DNA of 64,000 bases. Source: Streptomyces sp. DT2A-34 (GTDB lineage Bacteria > Actinomycetota > Actinomycetes > Streptomycetales > Streptomycetaceae). The DNA is taken from contig NZ_JASTWJ010000001.1 in the NCBI RefSeq assembly GCF_030499515.1, positions 3,514,001 through 3,578,000 on the forward strand. Direction: 5' to 3'. Numbering within the stretch: position 1 is the stretch's first letter; the number at the start of each line of letters is the position of its first letter. Below are positions 44,174 to 52,638 of the stretch, one piece after another. The notes below the pieces were generated by a model that was not told where the DNA came from, did not search any database, and was given only the letters and a program-made list of their open reading frames with translations. The position numbers were made by a program, and so were the translations under genes.

Positions 44174-44499
44174 AGCCCAGGCCCTCCAGACAACACACAG
44201 GTACCCAGTTCGCGTCCCCTCATCCTGGAGCCTCGGGAGCCGAACCTGGCCGAGGAGCCGCGGCATCTCGAACGGAATCGCGGGCCGATCGAGGACGGCA
44301 CGGGATTTCCCCGTTGGAACCTCGCGACTTCGACGGACCTCTTCATGTTCGAACCAAGGCACCGAACTATTGACAGTAAACCGATAGCATGATCGAACTT
44401 ATGACGATCACACCCATCGCCCACCCATGACCAAAAAGCCATGCCATTCGGCATGAAAACCCATCCATTCAGCCAATACCTAACAAATCGACCAAACAA
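44174..44499. other. AT-rich divergent promoter region
   Basis: 326 bases between the PLD and PAP2 genes. It is conspicuously AT-rich for this genome from about 44340 to 44530, including TTGACA at 44370-44375. No gene is visible here. The composition suggests acquired DNA or a regulated, possibly nucleoid-protein-silenced promoter. Confidence 0.6.
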
Positions 44500-45876
44500 T
44501 TGATACCTATATCACCACGGGCATTTTCCCGAATAAGACGCAGAATTACTCTCGCCTCGCGGCCTCGGCCACAGGCGATTCTGTGGGCCACCGCAGCCGC
44601 GGCGGCACTCGGATTCCTCATCGCGCTGGAGGTCACCGCGCGCCGATACGGCCTGCCGGGGCCGATCGCCAGCCAGGCGCGAGAGGTGATATTCGCCCCT
44701 AAATCGGGGTTTCTGTTGTACGCCAGTATGGCGTTGATGATGGTGGTGCTCACCTGGCGGCAACGGTTCATCGCGATGGCCGCCGCGATCGGCATCGATC
44801 TCGCCCTCGTGCTGGTGCGCTGGGTGTTCGACATCAGGACGACCGACGGGCACCCCTTCGGCAACGGCGCGCTGTGGGTGATCCTGGGCTGTGCGGTCAT
44901 CGCCGTCACACACCGCACCGGCCAGGAACGTCTCCTACTGCTGAAGGGCGTCGGGCTGGGCCTGCTGCTGGTGGCCGGCCGCAAGACGGGCGACACCTGG
45001 CTGCTCATCACGTCGAAGACCCGCCCGGCAGTGCTCGACCCGTACCTGGCCACCGCCGATCACGCGCTGGGCGACCCGTCGTGGCTGGTGGGCCGGGCGG
45101 TCAGGGCCACCGGTCCGGTCGGCGCCCATGTTCTCGACTTCGTCTACGTCCAGCTGGCGGTGGCCGCGGTCGTCATCGCGCTGTACCAGCTGCGCAACGT
45201 GGCGGCCGAGCGCCGCTTCCCGAGCCATCACCTGGTGCGCACGTTCCTGCTGATCGGCCTCCTCGGGCCGGGCATCTACATGATCTTCCCGGTGGTCGGA
45301 CCGATCTTCGCCTACGGCACCGGCGCCTTCGGTACCGGCGGCGGTCACTGGGCGCTGGCCAACCTGTGGCCGGACGTGCCGCCACCGCTCACCACTCCGC
45401 ACGCGATGCCGTACGACCAGATCACCCCTCGCAATTGCATGCCCAGCCTGCACACCGCCTGGGCCACGGCGATCTTCATCCATTCCCGCAAGGGTCCGAG
45501 AATTCTGCGTTTCGCGGGCACGTTCTGGCTGATAGCCACGCTCGGCGCGACGCTGGGATTCGGCTACCACTACGGCGTGGATCTCATTGCCGGTGTGGTG
45601 TTCGTGTTCACGGTCGAGGCAGCTCTGCGTTCGTACGATCGCGGTTGGGATCGGCCAGGAATCCAGCTGGTCGCTTACGGCGTGATGGTCTTCGCCGCGC
45701 TCTTGGTGTCGTATCGCTATCTGTCGGTGGAAATGGCCACGCATCCGCGGGTGTTCGGGCCACTTCTTGTTCTGGCCATGGTTTCCGTGATCTACGGCTA
45801 CGTGCGGACCACCAAACTGTGGGAACCGAAGGCCGCAGCAGTGCCGCAACCGGAACCTCAACCCGAACTGGTGTGA
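44500..45876 (+). CDS. PAP2-superfamily membrane protein, inositol-phosphoceramide-synthase-like (458 aa)
   Basis: Polytopic membrane phosphatase or phosphotransferase with about ten helices. The catalytic motifs are NCMPSLHTAWA near residues 311-321 and YHYGVDLIAG near 352-361, as in the Aur1/IPC-synthase-like PAP2 branch, whose members move phospho-head-groups between lipids. The start is uncertain: TTG 44500 is the only start codon before the first helix and has no ribosome site, so a leaderless or non-standard start is possible. It is divergent from the PLD-like gene across the AT-rich region. The two together suggest lipid head-group exchange. Confidence 0.82.
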   Translation: MIPISPRAFSRIRRRITLASRPRPQAILWATAAAAALGFLIALEVTARRYGLPGPIASQAREVIFAPKSGFLLYASMALMMVVLTWRQRFIAMAAAIGIDLALVLVRWVFDIRTTDGHPFGNGALWVILGCAVIAVTHRTGQERLLLLKGVGLGLLLVAGRKTGDTWLLITSKTRPAVLDPYLATADHALGDPSWLVGRAVRATGPVGAHVLDFVYVQLAVAAVVIALYQLRNVAAERRFPSHHLVRTFLLIGLLGPGIYMIFPVVGPIFAYGTGAFGTGGGHWALANLWPDVPPPLTTPHAMPYDQITPRNCMPSLHTAWATAIFIHSRKGPRILRFAGTFWLIATLGATLGFGYHYGVDLIAGVVFVFTVEAALRSYDRGWDRPGIQLVAYGVMVFAALLVSYRYLSVEMATHPRVFGPLLVLAMVSVIYGYVRTTKLWEPKAAAVPQPEPQPELV

Positions 45877-45950
45877 ATCGCGCGCCCTCCCCCCGTCGCC
45901 CGCCCGCGAGCGCCCGCTTTTCGGGGCGGGGTCGGGGACCCGGCCGCCCG

Positions 45951-46919
45951 TCACACCGACGGCGCCGACGTCCCCGTACCCGACGTACCGGACGTACCCG
46001 CCACCCCCGCCTTCGTCGCGTCGGCGCCCCAGCTCGCCAGCAGGCGCAACGCCTCCGCCGACGGCGACCCCGGCTCCGCGTGGCACGTGATCAGGCTCTG
46101 TTCCGTGCCGTCGGACAGGCGGAACGACTCGAAGTTCAGGGTCAGCCCGCCCACCAGCGGATGCCGGAGGTGCTTGACGCCGTAGCTCTTCTCCTTGACG
46201 TCATGAGTGGCCCACAGCCGGCGGAACTCCTCGCTCTTGACAGAGAGTTCGCCGACCAGGGCGGACAGGAGCGGGTCGTCCGAGTGGCAGCCCGCGTCCA
46301 TGCGGAGGTAGCTGACCATGTCGTACGCCTTCTGGTCCCACTCCACGAACAGGTCGCGGTACTCGGGCCGCAGGAACACCAGCCGGGCCCAGTTCCGCTC
46401 CTGCGCCGGCAGCTCCGACCAGTCGCCGAAGACCGCCGCCGCCATCCGGTTCCAGGCGAGGATGTCCGAGCGCCGGCCCGAGATGTACGCGGGCACGCCG
46501 TCGATCGACTCCAGCAGCTGCCGCAGCGCCGGCCGCACCTGCTCCGTGCGCGCGACCTGCTTCTTCTTGTGCTGCTTGGGCTTGGCGAGGTGGGTGAGGT
46601 GCGCGTGCTCGGCGTCGCTCAGCCGCAGCGCTCGCGCGATCGCGTCGAGGACCTCCGCCGAGACGTTCCGCCCGTTGCCCTGCTCCAGGCGTGTGTAGTA
46701 CGCCACGGACACCCCGGCCAGCTGGGCCAGCTCCTCGCGCCGCAGCCCCGGCACCCTGCGGTGCCGCCCGAAGTCCGGCAGCCCGACGTCCTCCGGCTTC
46801 AGCCGGGCACGCCGGGTGCGCAGAAACTCGCTGATCTCGGCGCGCCGGTCCAGGCCGGCACCGAGGCCGGTACCGGGGCCGGCGGCGGGTCCCGCCGTGG
46901 ATTCGGGCTTATCGTCCAT
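45951..46919 (-). CDS. XRE-type regulator with MmyB ligand-binding domain (322 aa)
   Basis: The N-terminal Cro/C1 helix-turn-helix (about 55-115) reads RREELAQLAGVSVAYYTRLE. The C-terminal ~170 residues are the MmyB-like PAS/ligand domain (PAYISGRRSDILAWN, ending with LRHPLVGGLTLNFESF), which binds lipid-like ligands in characterised members. A low-complexity Thr/Gly/Ser tail ends the protein. It is divergent from a zinc alcohol dehydrogenase with a 185-base gap, a pairing seen often in actinomycetes, and is probably its regulator. Confidence 0.9.
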   Translation of the reverse strand: MDDKPESTAGPAAGPGTGLGAGLDRRAEISEFLRTRRARLKPEDVGLPDFGRHRRVPGLRREELAQLAGVSVAYYTRLEQGNGRNVSAEVLDAIARALRLSDAEHAHLTHLAKPKQHKKKQVARTEQVRPALRQLLESIDGVPAYISGRRSDILAWNRMAAAVFGDWSELPAQERNWARLVFLRPEYRDLFVEWDQKAYDMVSYLRMDAGCHSDDPLLSALVGELSVKSEEFRRLWATHDVKEKSYGVKHLRHPLVGGLTLNFESFRLSDGTEQSLITCHAEPGSPSAEALRLLASWGADATKAGVAGTSGTSGTGTSAPSV

Positions 46920-47104
46920 GCCTCAAGTATTCCCGGTCGTACGCACACGATCCTGTCCCCGCCAGTGGTAGGACCGGCGGACGTACGTACAACGGAGGGC
47001 TGGGTGACTCCGGCGCGTTCCCGCAGGCTGGGTGCCGTGCCCGGACGAACAAGCAGCACGTCAGAAGGCAGCCGGGCGCGAACCCCCTCTAGGAGAACCC
47101 CGGC

Positions 47105-48148
47105 ATGACCACCGTTGCCGCATACGCAGCACCCGCCGCCAAGGCTCCGCTGGAGCGCACCACCATCGAGCGCCGCGAGGTCGGCGAGTTCGACGTCCTG
47201 ATCGACATCAAGTTCGCCGGTATCTGCCACTCCGACATCCACCAGGCCCGCGAGGGCTGGGGCGAGGCCCTCTTCCCGATGGTCCCCGGCCACGAGATCG
47301 CGGGCATCGTCTCCGAGGTCGGCTCCGGGGTCACCAAGTACCGGGTCGGCGACCGCGTGGGCGTCGGCTGCCTGGTCGACTCCTGCCGTGAGTGCGAGAA
47401 CTGCAAGGCCGGTGTGGAGCAGCACTGCCTGAACGGGAGCATCGGCCCCACGTACAACGCGATCGGCCGGGACGGCACGCCCAACTACGGCGGCTACTCG
47501 CAGAAGGTCGTCGTCGACGAGAACTACGTCGTCCGCATCCCCGACGGCCTGTCCCTCGACGTCGCCGCCCCGCTGCTGTGCGCCGGCATCACCCTGTACT
47601 CCCCGCTGAAGCACTGGGGCGCCGGCCCCGGCAAGAAGGTCGCGATCGTCGGTCTGGGCGGCCTCGGCCACATGGGCGTCAAGATCGCGCACGCGCTCGG
47701 CGCGGAGGTCACCGTCCTGTCGCAGTCGCTGCGCAAGAGGGACGACGGCCTGAAGCTGGGCGCCGACCACTACTACGCCACCAGCGACCCGAAGACGTTC
47801 GAGGAGCTCGCCGGCTCCTTCGACCTGATCATCTCCACGGTGTCGGCGCCGCTGGACTTCGGCGCCTACCTCAGCCTGATCAAGACGGGCGGCGCCCTGG
47901 TGAACGTCGGCGCCCCGGAGGAGCCCGTCGCCCTGAACCTGTTCTCGCTCATCGGCGGCAACAAGACCCTCGCCGGTTCGATGATCGGCGGCATCGCCGA
48001 GACCCAGGAGATGCTGGACTTCTGCGCCGAGCACGGCCTCGGCGCCGAGATCGAGCTGATCGACGCGGACCAGATCAACGAGGCGTACGAGCGGGTGCTG
48101 AACAGCGATGTGCGGTACCGGTTCGTGATCGACACGGCGACGATCTGA
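47105..48148 (+). CDS. Zinc alcohol dehydrogenase, YahK/cinnamyl-type (347 aa)
   Basis: NAD(P)-dependent medium-chain dehydrogenase that reduces aldehydes. The catalytic zinc ligands are in GICHSD and GHE near residues 40 and 62; the structural zinc is bound by the CxxCxxC-type cluster [16 protein letters not shown] near 98-113. The Rossmann loop is [13 protein letters not shown] 47105 has AGGAG about 10 bases upstream. It probably detoxifies aldehydes under control of the divergent MmyB-type protein. It is followed by a bidirectional terminator. Confidence 0.92.
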   Translation: MTTVAAYAAPAAKAPLERTTIERREVGEFDVLIDIKFAGICHSDIHQAREGWGEALFPMVPGHEIAGIVSEVGSGVTKYRVGDRVGVGCLVDSCRECENCKAGVEQHCLNGSIGPTYNAIGRDGTPNYGGYSQKVVVDENYVVRIPDGLSLDVAAPLLCAGITLYSPLKHWGAGPGKKVAIVGLGGLGHMGVKIAHALGAEVTVLSQSLRKRDDGLKLGADHYYATSDPKTFEELAGSFDLIISTVSAPLDFGAYLSLIKTGGALVNVGAPEEPVALNLFSLIGGNKTLAGSMIGGIAETQEMLDFCAEHGLGAEIELIDADQINEAYERVLNSDVRYRFVIDTATI

Positions 48149-48173
48149 CGCCCACGCCGATCCCCTGACCGAG

Positions 48174-48201
48174 GGCCCCGGAGCCGCACTGCTCCGGGGC
48201 C
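48174..48201. terminator. Bidirectional terminator
   Basis: Perfect 10-bp stem GGCCCCGGAG (48174-48183) with CTCCGGGGCC (48192-48201), 8-base loop. It lies between the dehydrogenase stop and the stop of the convergent FecCD relic. Confidence 0.75.
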
Positions 48202-48202
48202 T

Positions 48203-49169
48203 TCAGCGTGTCGCCGTACGACGCCCCAGCAGCCACAGCGGATACGGCCCGCCGACCAGCGCGGTGAGCGCGCCGACCGGGATCTCCAGCGGGGGCAGCA
48301 GGGTACGGGCGGCCAGATCGGCGGCGACCAGGACGACCGCGCCCGTCAACGCGGCGTTGAGGAGCGGGAGTTGTGGCGTACGGGTGAGGCGCCGGGCGAG
48401 CTGCGGCGCGGTCAGCGCCACGAACCCGATCGGCCCCGCGGCGCCGGTCGCCGTGGCGGCGAGGTCGACGCCGAGCACGGTGAGGCCGAGCCGCGTCCGG
48501 TCGACCCGTACGCCGAGTCCGGCCGCGGTCTCGGGATCGAGCCCGAGCGGCCGCAGCGCGCGGCTCGCCCACACCAGAGCGGGCAGGGAAAGGGCCAGTA
48601 CGGCAGCCAGGGGCCCCGCCTGCACCCAGCCCCGCCCGTTGAGGCTCCCGGTCAGCCACAGCTTGACCTGCTCGGCGGCTTCCAGCTCGCTGTCGGTGAG
48701 GTAGAGCTGCACCACGGCGGAGAGCGCGACACCGATACCGACGCCGGTGAGCACGAAACGGCTCGGCTGCATGCCGTGCCGCCAGGCCAGCACGTAGACG
48801 AGGGCGGCCGCGACGAGTCCGCCGAGGACGGATACGACGGGCAGGGCACCCGGCGAGCTCACCGCACCGGTCGAGAGCGCGAGCACGGTCGCCGCGGCCC
48901 CCCGCACCAACCGCACCCGATGCCCCAGCGCCCGAGCCGTCTCGTCCCCCAGCGCCAACGCGTCCAGCCCCCGTGCGCAGGCCGGCACCAGCACCGCCCC
49001 GCCGACCAGGAACGGCAGCATCCGTACGACCGTTCCCGCGTCCCGTCCGCTCAGCGCGCCCACCTGCCAGAACCGGAACTGGTCGAGCGTGGCGGAAGCT
49101 GGAGGTCAGGACGACGGTCGTGGCCCCGGCCGTCATCGCCGACAGCGCGGTCCCCGCCAGCGCCAGCTT
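48203..49169 (-). pseudogene. FecCD-type siderophore permease relic, fused and frameshifted
   Basis: The 3' frame (286 codons from 49063) looks like two permease pieces. One runs from VGALSGRDAGTVVRM to LGHRVRLVRG, matching the middle of a FecCD protein; the second, from TVLALSTGAVSSPG to LWLLGRR, matches the last two thirds of another. The join suggests deletion between tandem permease genes. Upstream, the matching LALAGTALSAMTAG and TTVVLTSS sit in another frame; LDQFRFWQ resumes in the main frame, so one base has been gained or lost near 49088-49101. The first ~150 residues are missing. No binding protein or ATPase is adjacent. Confidence 0.75.
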
Positions 49170-49293
49170 ACGAGAGGCGGAGCACCGCAGGAGTAGAGGC
49201 ACCCCCGCCCTACGACCGATGTGCCGTGCGGCCGCCCTGGCTAGCGTGAAACCAGGAGCCCGTCCGAACCGTGCACACGAGGAGGCAGCCCCG

Positions 49294-49677
49294 ATGACCG
49301 TCCGGCTCGACCACACCATCGTCGCCGCGCACGACAAGAAGGCGTCGGCCCAGTTCCTCGCCGACCTCCTGGGCCTGGAGGTGAGCCCGCAGTACGGTCC
49401 GTTCATCCCGGTCGAGATCCCCAACGGTGTGACCCTGGACTACCTGGACTCGCCCGGCAGCATCACGCCGCAGCACTACGCGTTCCTGGTGTCGGAGGAC
49501 GACTTCGACACGATCTTCGGCCGGATACGCGAGTCCGGACTGACGCACTGGGCCGACCCTCACCACCGCCGCCCCGGCGAGATCAACCACAACGACGGCG
49601 GCCGCGGCACCTACTTCGAAGACCCGAACGGCCACCACCTGGAGATCCTGACCAGGCCCTACGGCAGCGGAGGCTGA
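49294..49677 (+). CDS. VOC-family (glyoxalase-fold) protein (127 aa)
   Basis: Small vicinal-oxygen-chelate protein with paired beta-alpha-beta modules: LDHTIVAAHDKKASAQFLAD at the start, HYAFLVSEDDFDTIFGRI centrally, and GRGTYFEDPNGHHLEILTRP at the end. His and Glu residues in LDH, QHYAF and HHLEILT could bind metal. Substrates range from glyoxal adducts to antibiotics, so function is open. ATG 49294 with GGAGG 9 bases upstream. The 3' end overlaps the convergent STAND gene by 19 bases. Confidence 0.87.
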   Translation: MTVRLDHTIVAAHDKKASAQFLADLLGLEVSPQYGPFIPVEIPNGVTLDYLDSPGSITPQHYAFLVSEDDFDTIFGRIRESGLTHWADPHHRRPGEINHNDGGRGTYFEDPNGHHLEILTRPYGSGG

Positions 49678-51494
49678 CGCTGTCGCAGGGCCGCGACGGC
49701 CGACTCCAGGTTTCCGCGGCCGGCGCGGGTGTCGGGGTGGTCGGCGCCCAGGGTGCGCTCCCGGACGGCCAGGGACTCGCGGTGGAGTTCCACGGCCTGG
49801 CGGTAGTCCCCGAGTTCCAGCAGTACACCGGCCAGGTGGTCGCGGCTGCGGAGGGTGTCGGGATGCTCGGGCCCCAACAGGCGGTTGTCGATGGTGAGTT
49901 GGATCTGGCACAGGGCGAGCCGCTCGGCGCTCAGACCGGCCTCCTTGAGCACCTCCCCGAGGTCTTCCACGGTACGGCGGGCGTCGCGCATCGGCAGCGG
50001 AGGGTCCTGACCGCCCAGCAGGAGCGGGGCGTGGGGGGCGAGGACACGGGCCATCGCCCACCCGGGTCTGCCGGTCGCGCGTACGTCGGCCACGGCTTGC
50101 GTGATGGACTGCGCGACGGCCGAGTGCCAGCGCACGGGATCGGCCGCCTCCTCGGCCAGCGCGATGAGGTTGATCTGCCGGACCAGCGGATCCAGGGTGA
50201 TCGTCCGGGCGCCGTTGTGCGGGGCCAGGGCGTCCGGCACGCCGAGGAGTCCGTACCGGTTCAGGCCCGCGAGCACGGCGTCCAGGGCGCCCTGGTCGAC
50301 CGGTTGCCGTACGGCCGTCCGCAGCAGGTCCGTCGTGATGAGCGACAGGGGTATCGGCGCCTCGCCGAAGAGGGCCAGCAGCCGCAGCAGCGGGCGGGCC
50401 AGGGTGTATCCCTCGCTGCCCAGCTGGTCGAGTGAGAGTTCCCACGTGTGGCGGACCGTCCGGCGTGCCACCTCCGGGTCGGCCGCGTTGGGGTCGGCCG
50501 ACCCCAGCAGGGACCGCATGTCCTCCAGCAGGGCGCTGCGGTAGGCCATGAACGTCTGGAAGCGGCTGGTGGGTTTGGCGAGGTAGGCGCTGGTCGAGCG
50601 CAGGGCCAGCGGCAGGCCGCCGAGCCGGGCGGCCAGGGCCTCGGCCTCGCGCAGGGTCCCCGCTCCGGGCGCGGTGTCCAGCAGAACCTGCGCGGCCGCG
50701 CGCACGGTCAGCGGCCCGAGGCGTACGACCTCGGCACACGGCCCCCAGGTGTCCGTACTGGTGTCCCGGCTCGTGACGAGCAGGAGGCCGCCGCCCTCGG
50801 GACGGATCCAGCCGCGATAGTCGCGCACCTTCTCCGTACCCGGGCCGATCCTGGCGGTCTCGTCGGCGTCGTCGATGACCAGCAGCCATTTGCGCGCCAC
50901 GACCAGCTGCCGCCACACGACGTCCGGCAGGTTCTCGTGACCGGCGTTGGCCCGCTCCAGCGCGCTCACCGGCAGACCGCAGGCGAGCGCGACCTGGGTG
51001 AGGTGCTTGGCCAGGTCGGCCTGGTCGCGCCAGTGGACCCAGAAGACGGTGTAACCGGCGCTCCTCGCCTCCGCGCACAGGGTCGCCGCCACCGTGGTCT
51101 TGCCGATGCCGCCCACGCCGCTGAGCACCGCGAACCGGTCCGCCGGGGCCCGTAACAGCTGTGCGAGGTGCGTCAGTTCCGGCTCACGTCCGCGCACGAG
51201 GGCCGGCACGACATGCGGCGCGCGCAGGGAGCTCAGTCCGGCGGTGGTCGCCGCCGCCACGTGGGTCAGGGGACCGGACGGCGCCGCCTCCCCGTCGAGA
51301 TACCTGCTCAACAGCCCCAGGGCGACCGCCGAGAGCGCGAGCGAGGCGAAGATCGACCAGGCGACCCAGGGGTTGCGCACCCAGCCGGGCACGGACTCGC
51401 TGGCGTAGTTGGTCACCGGCCCCAGCAGGACCGTGACCATGGCCAAGGCCCCGGCCGCCGCTGCACCCAGCCTCGCCCGGCGTCTGTGTCGCAC
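49659..51494 (-). CDS. Membrane-linked STAND (NB-ARC) ATPase with TPRs (611 aa)
   Basis: Two N-terminal hydrophobic segments (about residues 8-28 and 40-65) precede an NB-ARC ATPase: P-loop SGVGGIGKTTVAA, Walker B LLVIDDADE, sensor-like LLLVTSRD and GGLPLALRS. The last ~70 residues form kinesin-light-chain-type TPRs (LLGPEHPDTLRSRDHLAGVL, then GADHPDTRAG), fewer than usual, so the repeat array is short. GTG 51494 has GGGGGAGA just upstream. It is similar in plan to the protein at 24379 but not a close copy. It probably senses a signal at the membrane; output unknown. Confidence 0.85.
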   Translation of the reverse strand: MRHRRRARLGAAAAGALAMVTVLLGPVTNYASESVPGWVRNPWVAWSIFASLALSAVALGLLSRYLDGEAAPSGPLTHVAAATTAGLSSLRAPHVVPALVRGREPELTHLAQLLRAPADRFAVLSGVGGIGKTTVAATLCAEARSAGYTVFWVHWRDQADLAKHLTQVALACGLPVSALERANAGHENLPDVVWRQLVVARKWLLVIDDADETARIGPGTEKVRDYRGWIRPEGGGLLLVTSRDTSTDTWGPCAEVVRLGPLTVRAAAQVLLDTAPGAGTLREAEALAARLGGLPLALRSTSAYLAKPTSRFQTFMAYRSALLEDMRSLLGSADPNAADPEVARRTVRHTWELSLDQLGSEGYTLARPLLRLLALFGEAPIPLSLITTDLLRTAVRQPVDQGALDAVLAGLNRYGLLGVPDALAPHNGARTITLDPLVRQINLIALAEEAADPVRWHSAVAQSITQAVADVRATGRPGWAMARVLAPHAPLLLGGQDPPLPMRDARRTVEDLGEVLKEAGLSAERLALCQIQLTIDNRLLGPEHPDTLRSRDHLAGVLLELGDYRQAVELHRESLAVRERTLGADHPDTRAGRGNLESAVAALRQRQPPLP

Positions 51495-51590
51495 GCTCTC
51501 CCCCTGCCGGCATGCCGGTCCACTGCCAGCATGATGGCGGAGCGGAACGGTGGTTCGCAGCCGACCAGGGCAACTTGCCGCGCCCCCGGC

Positions 51591-51771
51591 ATGACCCCCG
51601 AGCAGCGGCGCTCGATGATCCTCGCCGCTGCCCTGCCCCTCGTCGCCGAGCACGGCGCCGCCGTCACCACTGCTCGAAAACAACGGCCACGTCGACCACC
51701 CCCTCTGCGCCCGACGGCTCTACTTCACCCACGAGGCGGGGAACCCGTACGAGGTCATGTCGCCCCGGTGA
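51591..51771 (+). pseudogene. Relic: TetR 5' end joined to VOC 3' end
   Basis: From ATG 51591 the frame reads MTPEQRRSMILAAALPLVAE then HGAAVTT, the start of a TetR regulator, and breaks off at 51671 before the recognition helix. From 51673, one frame over, it reads ENNGHVDHPLCARRLYFTHE then AGNPYEVMSPR and TGA at 51769-51771, the C-terminus of a VOC-type protein. A deletion joining two neighbouring genes is the simplest reading. No functional product is expected. Confidence 0.65.
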
Positions 51772-51784
51772 CCGGGCAGAGCCG

Positions 51785-52555
51785 TCATCCCCGATACGGC
51801 GGCGCGGCCCCCCAGTTCCACCTCGGCACCGGCTGCTCCGCCGGCGGCACCGCGTCCGGCCCCGAGAAGTGCACCGCCAGCCTCGTCCCCCACTCCACGT
51901 ACGCCAGGAACGCCGAACGGAACTCCGCGTCCGTCGGCAGGCCCGCCTCGTCGGCCGCGTCCTGGACGAGGTCGACCCAACGGCGGCGCTGGGGCTCGGT
52001 GATCCCCCGGCCCATGTGCCCCGCGACCATGTGGCCGTGGCCGCCCTGGGTCTCGGAGTAGGCGGGCGGGCCGCCGAAGACCTCGCCGAGCCAGAGGGCC
52101 ACATGTTCCGCGTGGGCCGGGTCCAGGCCCGCGAACAGCGGGGCCAGCAGGTCGTCCTTGCGGACCTTGTCGTAGAAGACGGACGTCAGGCGGGCGAAGG
52201 CCTCGGCGCCGCCCGCCCAGGCGTACAGCGTCGGCACGGACGCGCCCGTGCCGCGGACCGTCGTCGGCTTGTAGTGGCGCATCTCCTCGATGTACGGGAG
52301 GTACGGGCGGATCTCGGCGAGGAAGTCGGGGAAGAGCTCCGACTCGCGAAAGCCCTCCAGGTGGTCCTGCGTCGAGGTCCAGGTGATGCGCAGGACGTAG
52401 TGCTCGAAGTCCTCCTCGCAGCGGGCGAGTTCGTAGTCGACGCAGTGCGGGGACGCGGCCAGCTGGGCCGCGGCGAGGGTGTAGGCGGCCAGGAACTCTG
52501 CCGATTTCTGCTCGGGAATGCGGTACCGGATGTATTCCACCGTGTGAGCCGTCAT
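51785..52555 (-). CDS. Chimera of antibiotic-monooxygenase domain and group II truncated hemoglobin (256 aa)
   Basis: Residues ~1-98 are an ABM (ferredoxin-like) domain: TVEYIRYRIPEQKSAEFLAA and YVLRITWTSTQDHLEGF. Residues ~106-245 are a group II truncated hemoglobin: YAWAGGAEAFARLTSVFYD, LGEVFGGPPAYSE, and the proximal heme histidine, most likely H180 in AGHMGRG, with W193 at the conserved G8 position. The same fusion has been described from Streptomyces avermitilis. A role in oxidative or nitrosative chemistry of a small molecule is suggested but unproven. ATG 52555, GAGG just upstream. Confidence 0.9.
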   Translation of the reverse strand: MTAHTVEYIRYRIPEQKSAEFLAAYTLAAAQLAASPHCVDYELARCEEDFEHYVLRITWTSTQDHLEGFRESELFPDFLAEIRPYLPYIEEMRHYKPTTVRGTGASVPTLYAWAGGAEAFARLTSVFYDKVRKDDLLAPLFAGLDPAHAEHVALWLGEVFGGPPAYSETQGGHGHMVAGHMGRGITEPQRRRWVDLVQDAADEAGLPTDAEFRSAFLAYVEWGTRLAVHFSGPDAVPPAEQPVPRWNWGAAPPYRG

Positions 52556-52571
52556 GACCTCAACGAAACAC

Positions 52572-52610
52572 GAACCGCCCGCCGGAAGCTGTACTTCCGG
52601 CGGGCGGTTC
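52572..52610 (-). terminator. Strong terminator of the S8 peptidase gene
   Basis: Perfect 17-bp stem (52572-52588 with 52594-52610) and 5-base loop, starting 28 bases after the reverse-strand stop and lying before the globin start. It is the most stable simple hairpin I found in the window. Confidence 0.8.
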
Positions 52611-52638
52611 GCTCATGGCTCACATGGCTGCCACCGCA

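Noticed and set aside
46940..46980. Imperfect dyad around TCCTGTCC..GGTAGGA as the MmyB-type operator
   Set aside because: Too few matched pairs to claim; the region is only noted as the divergent promoter gap.
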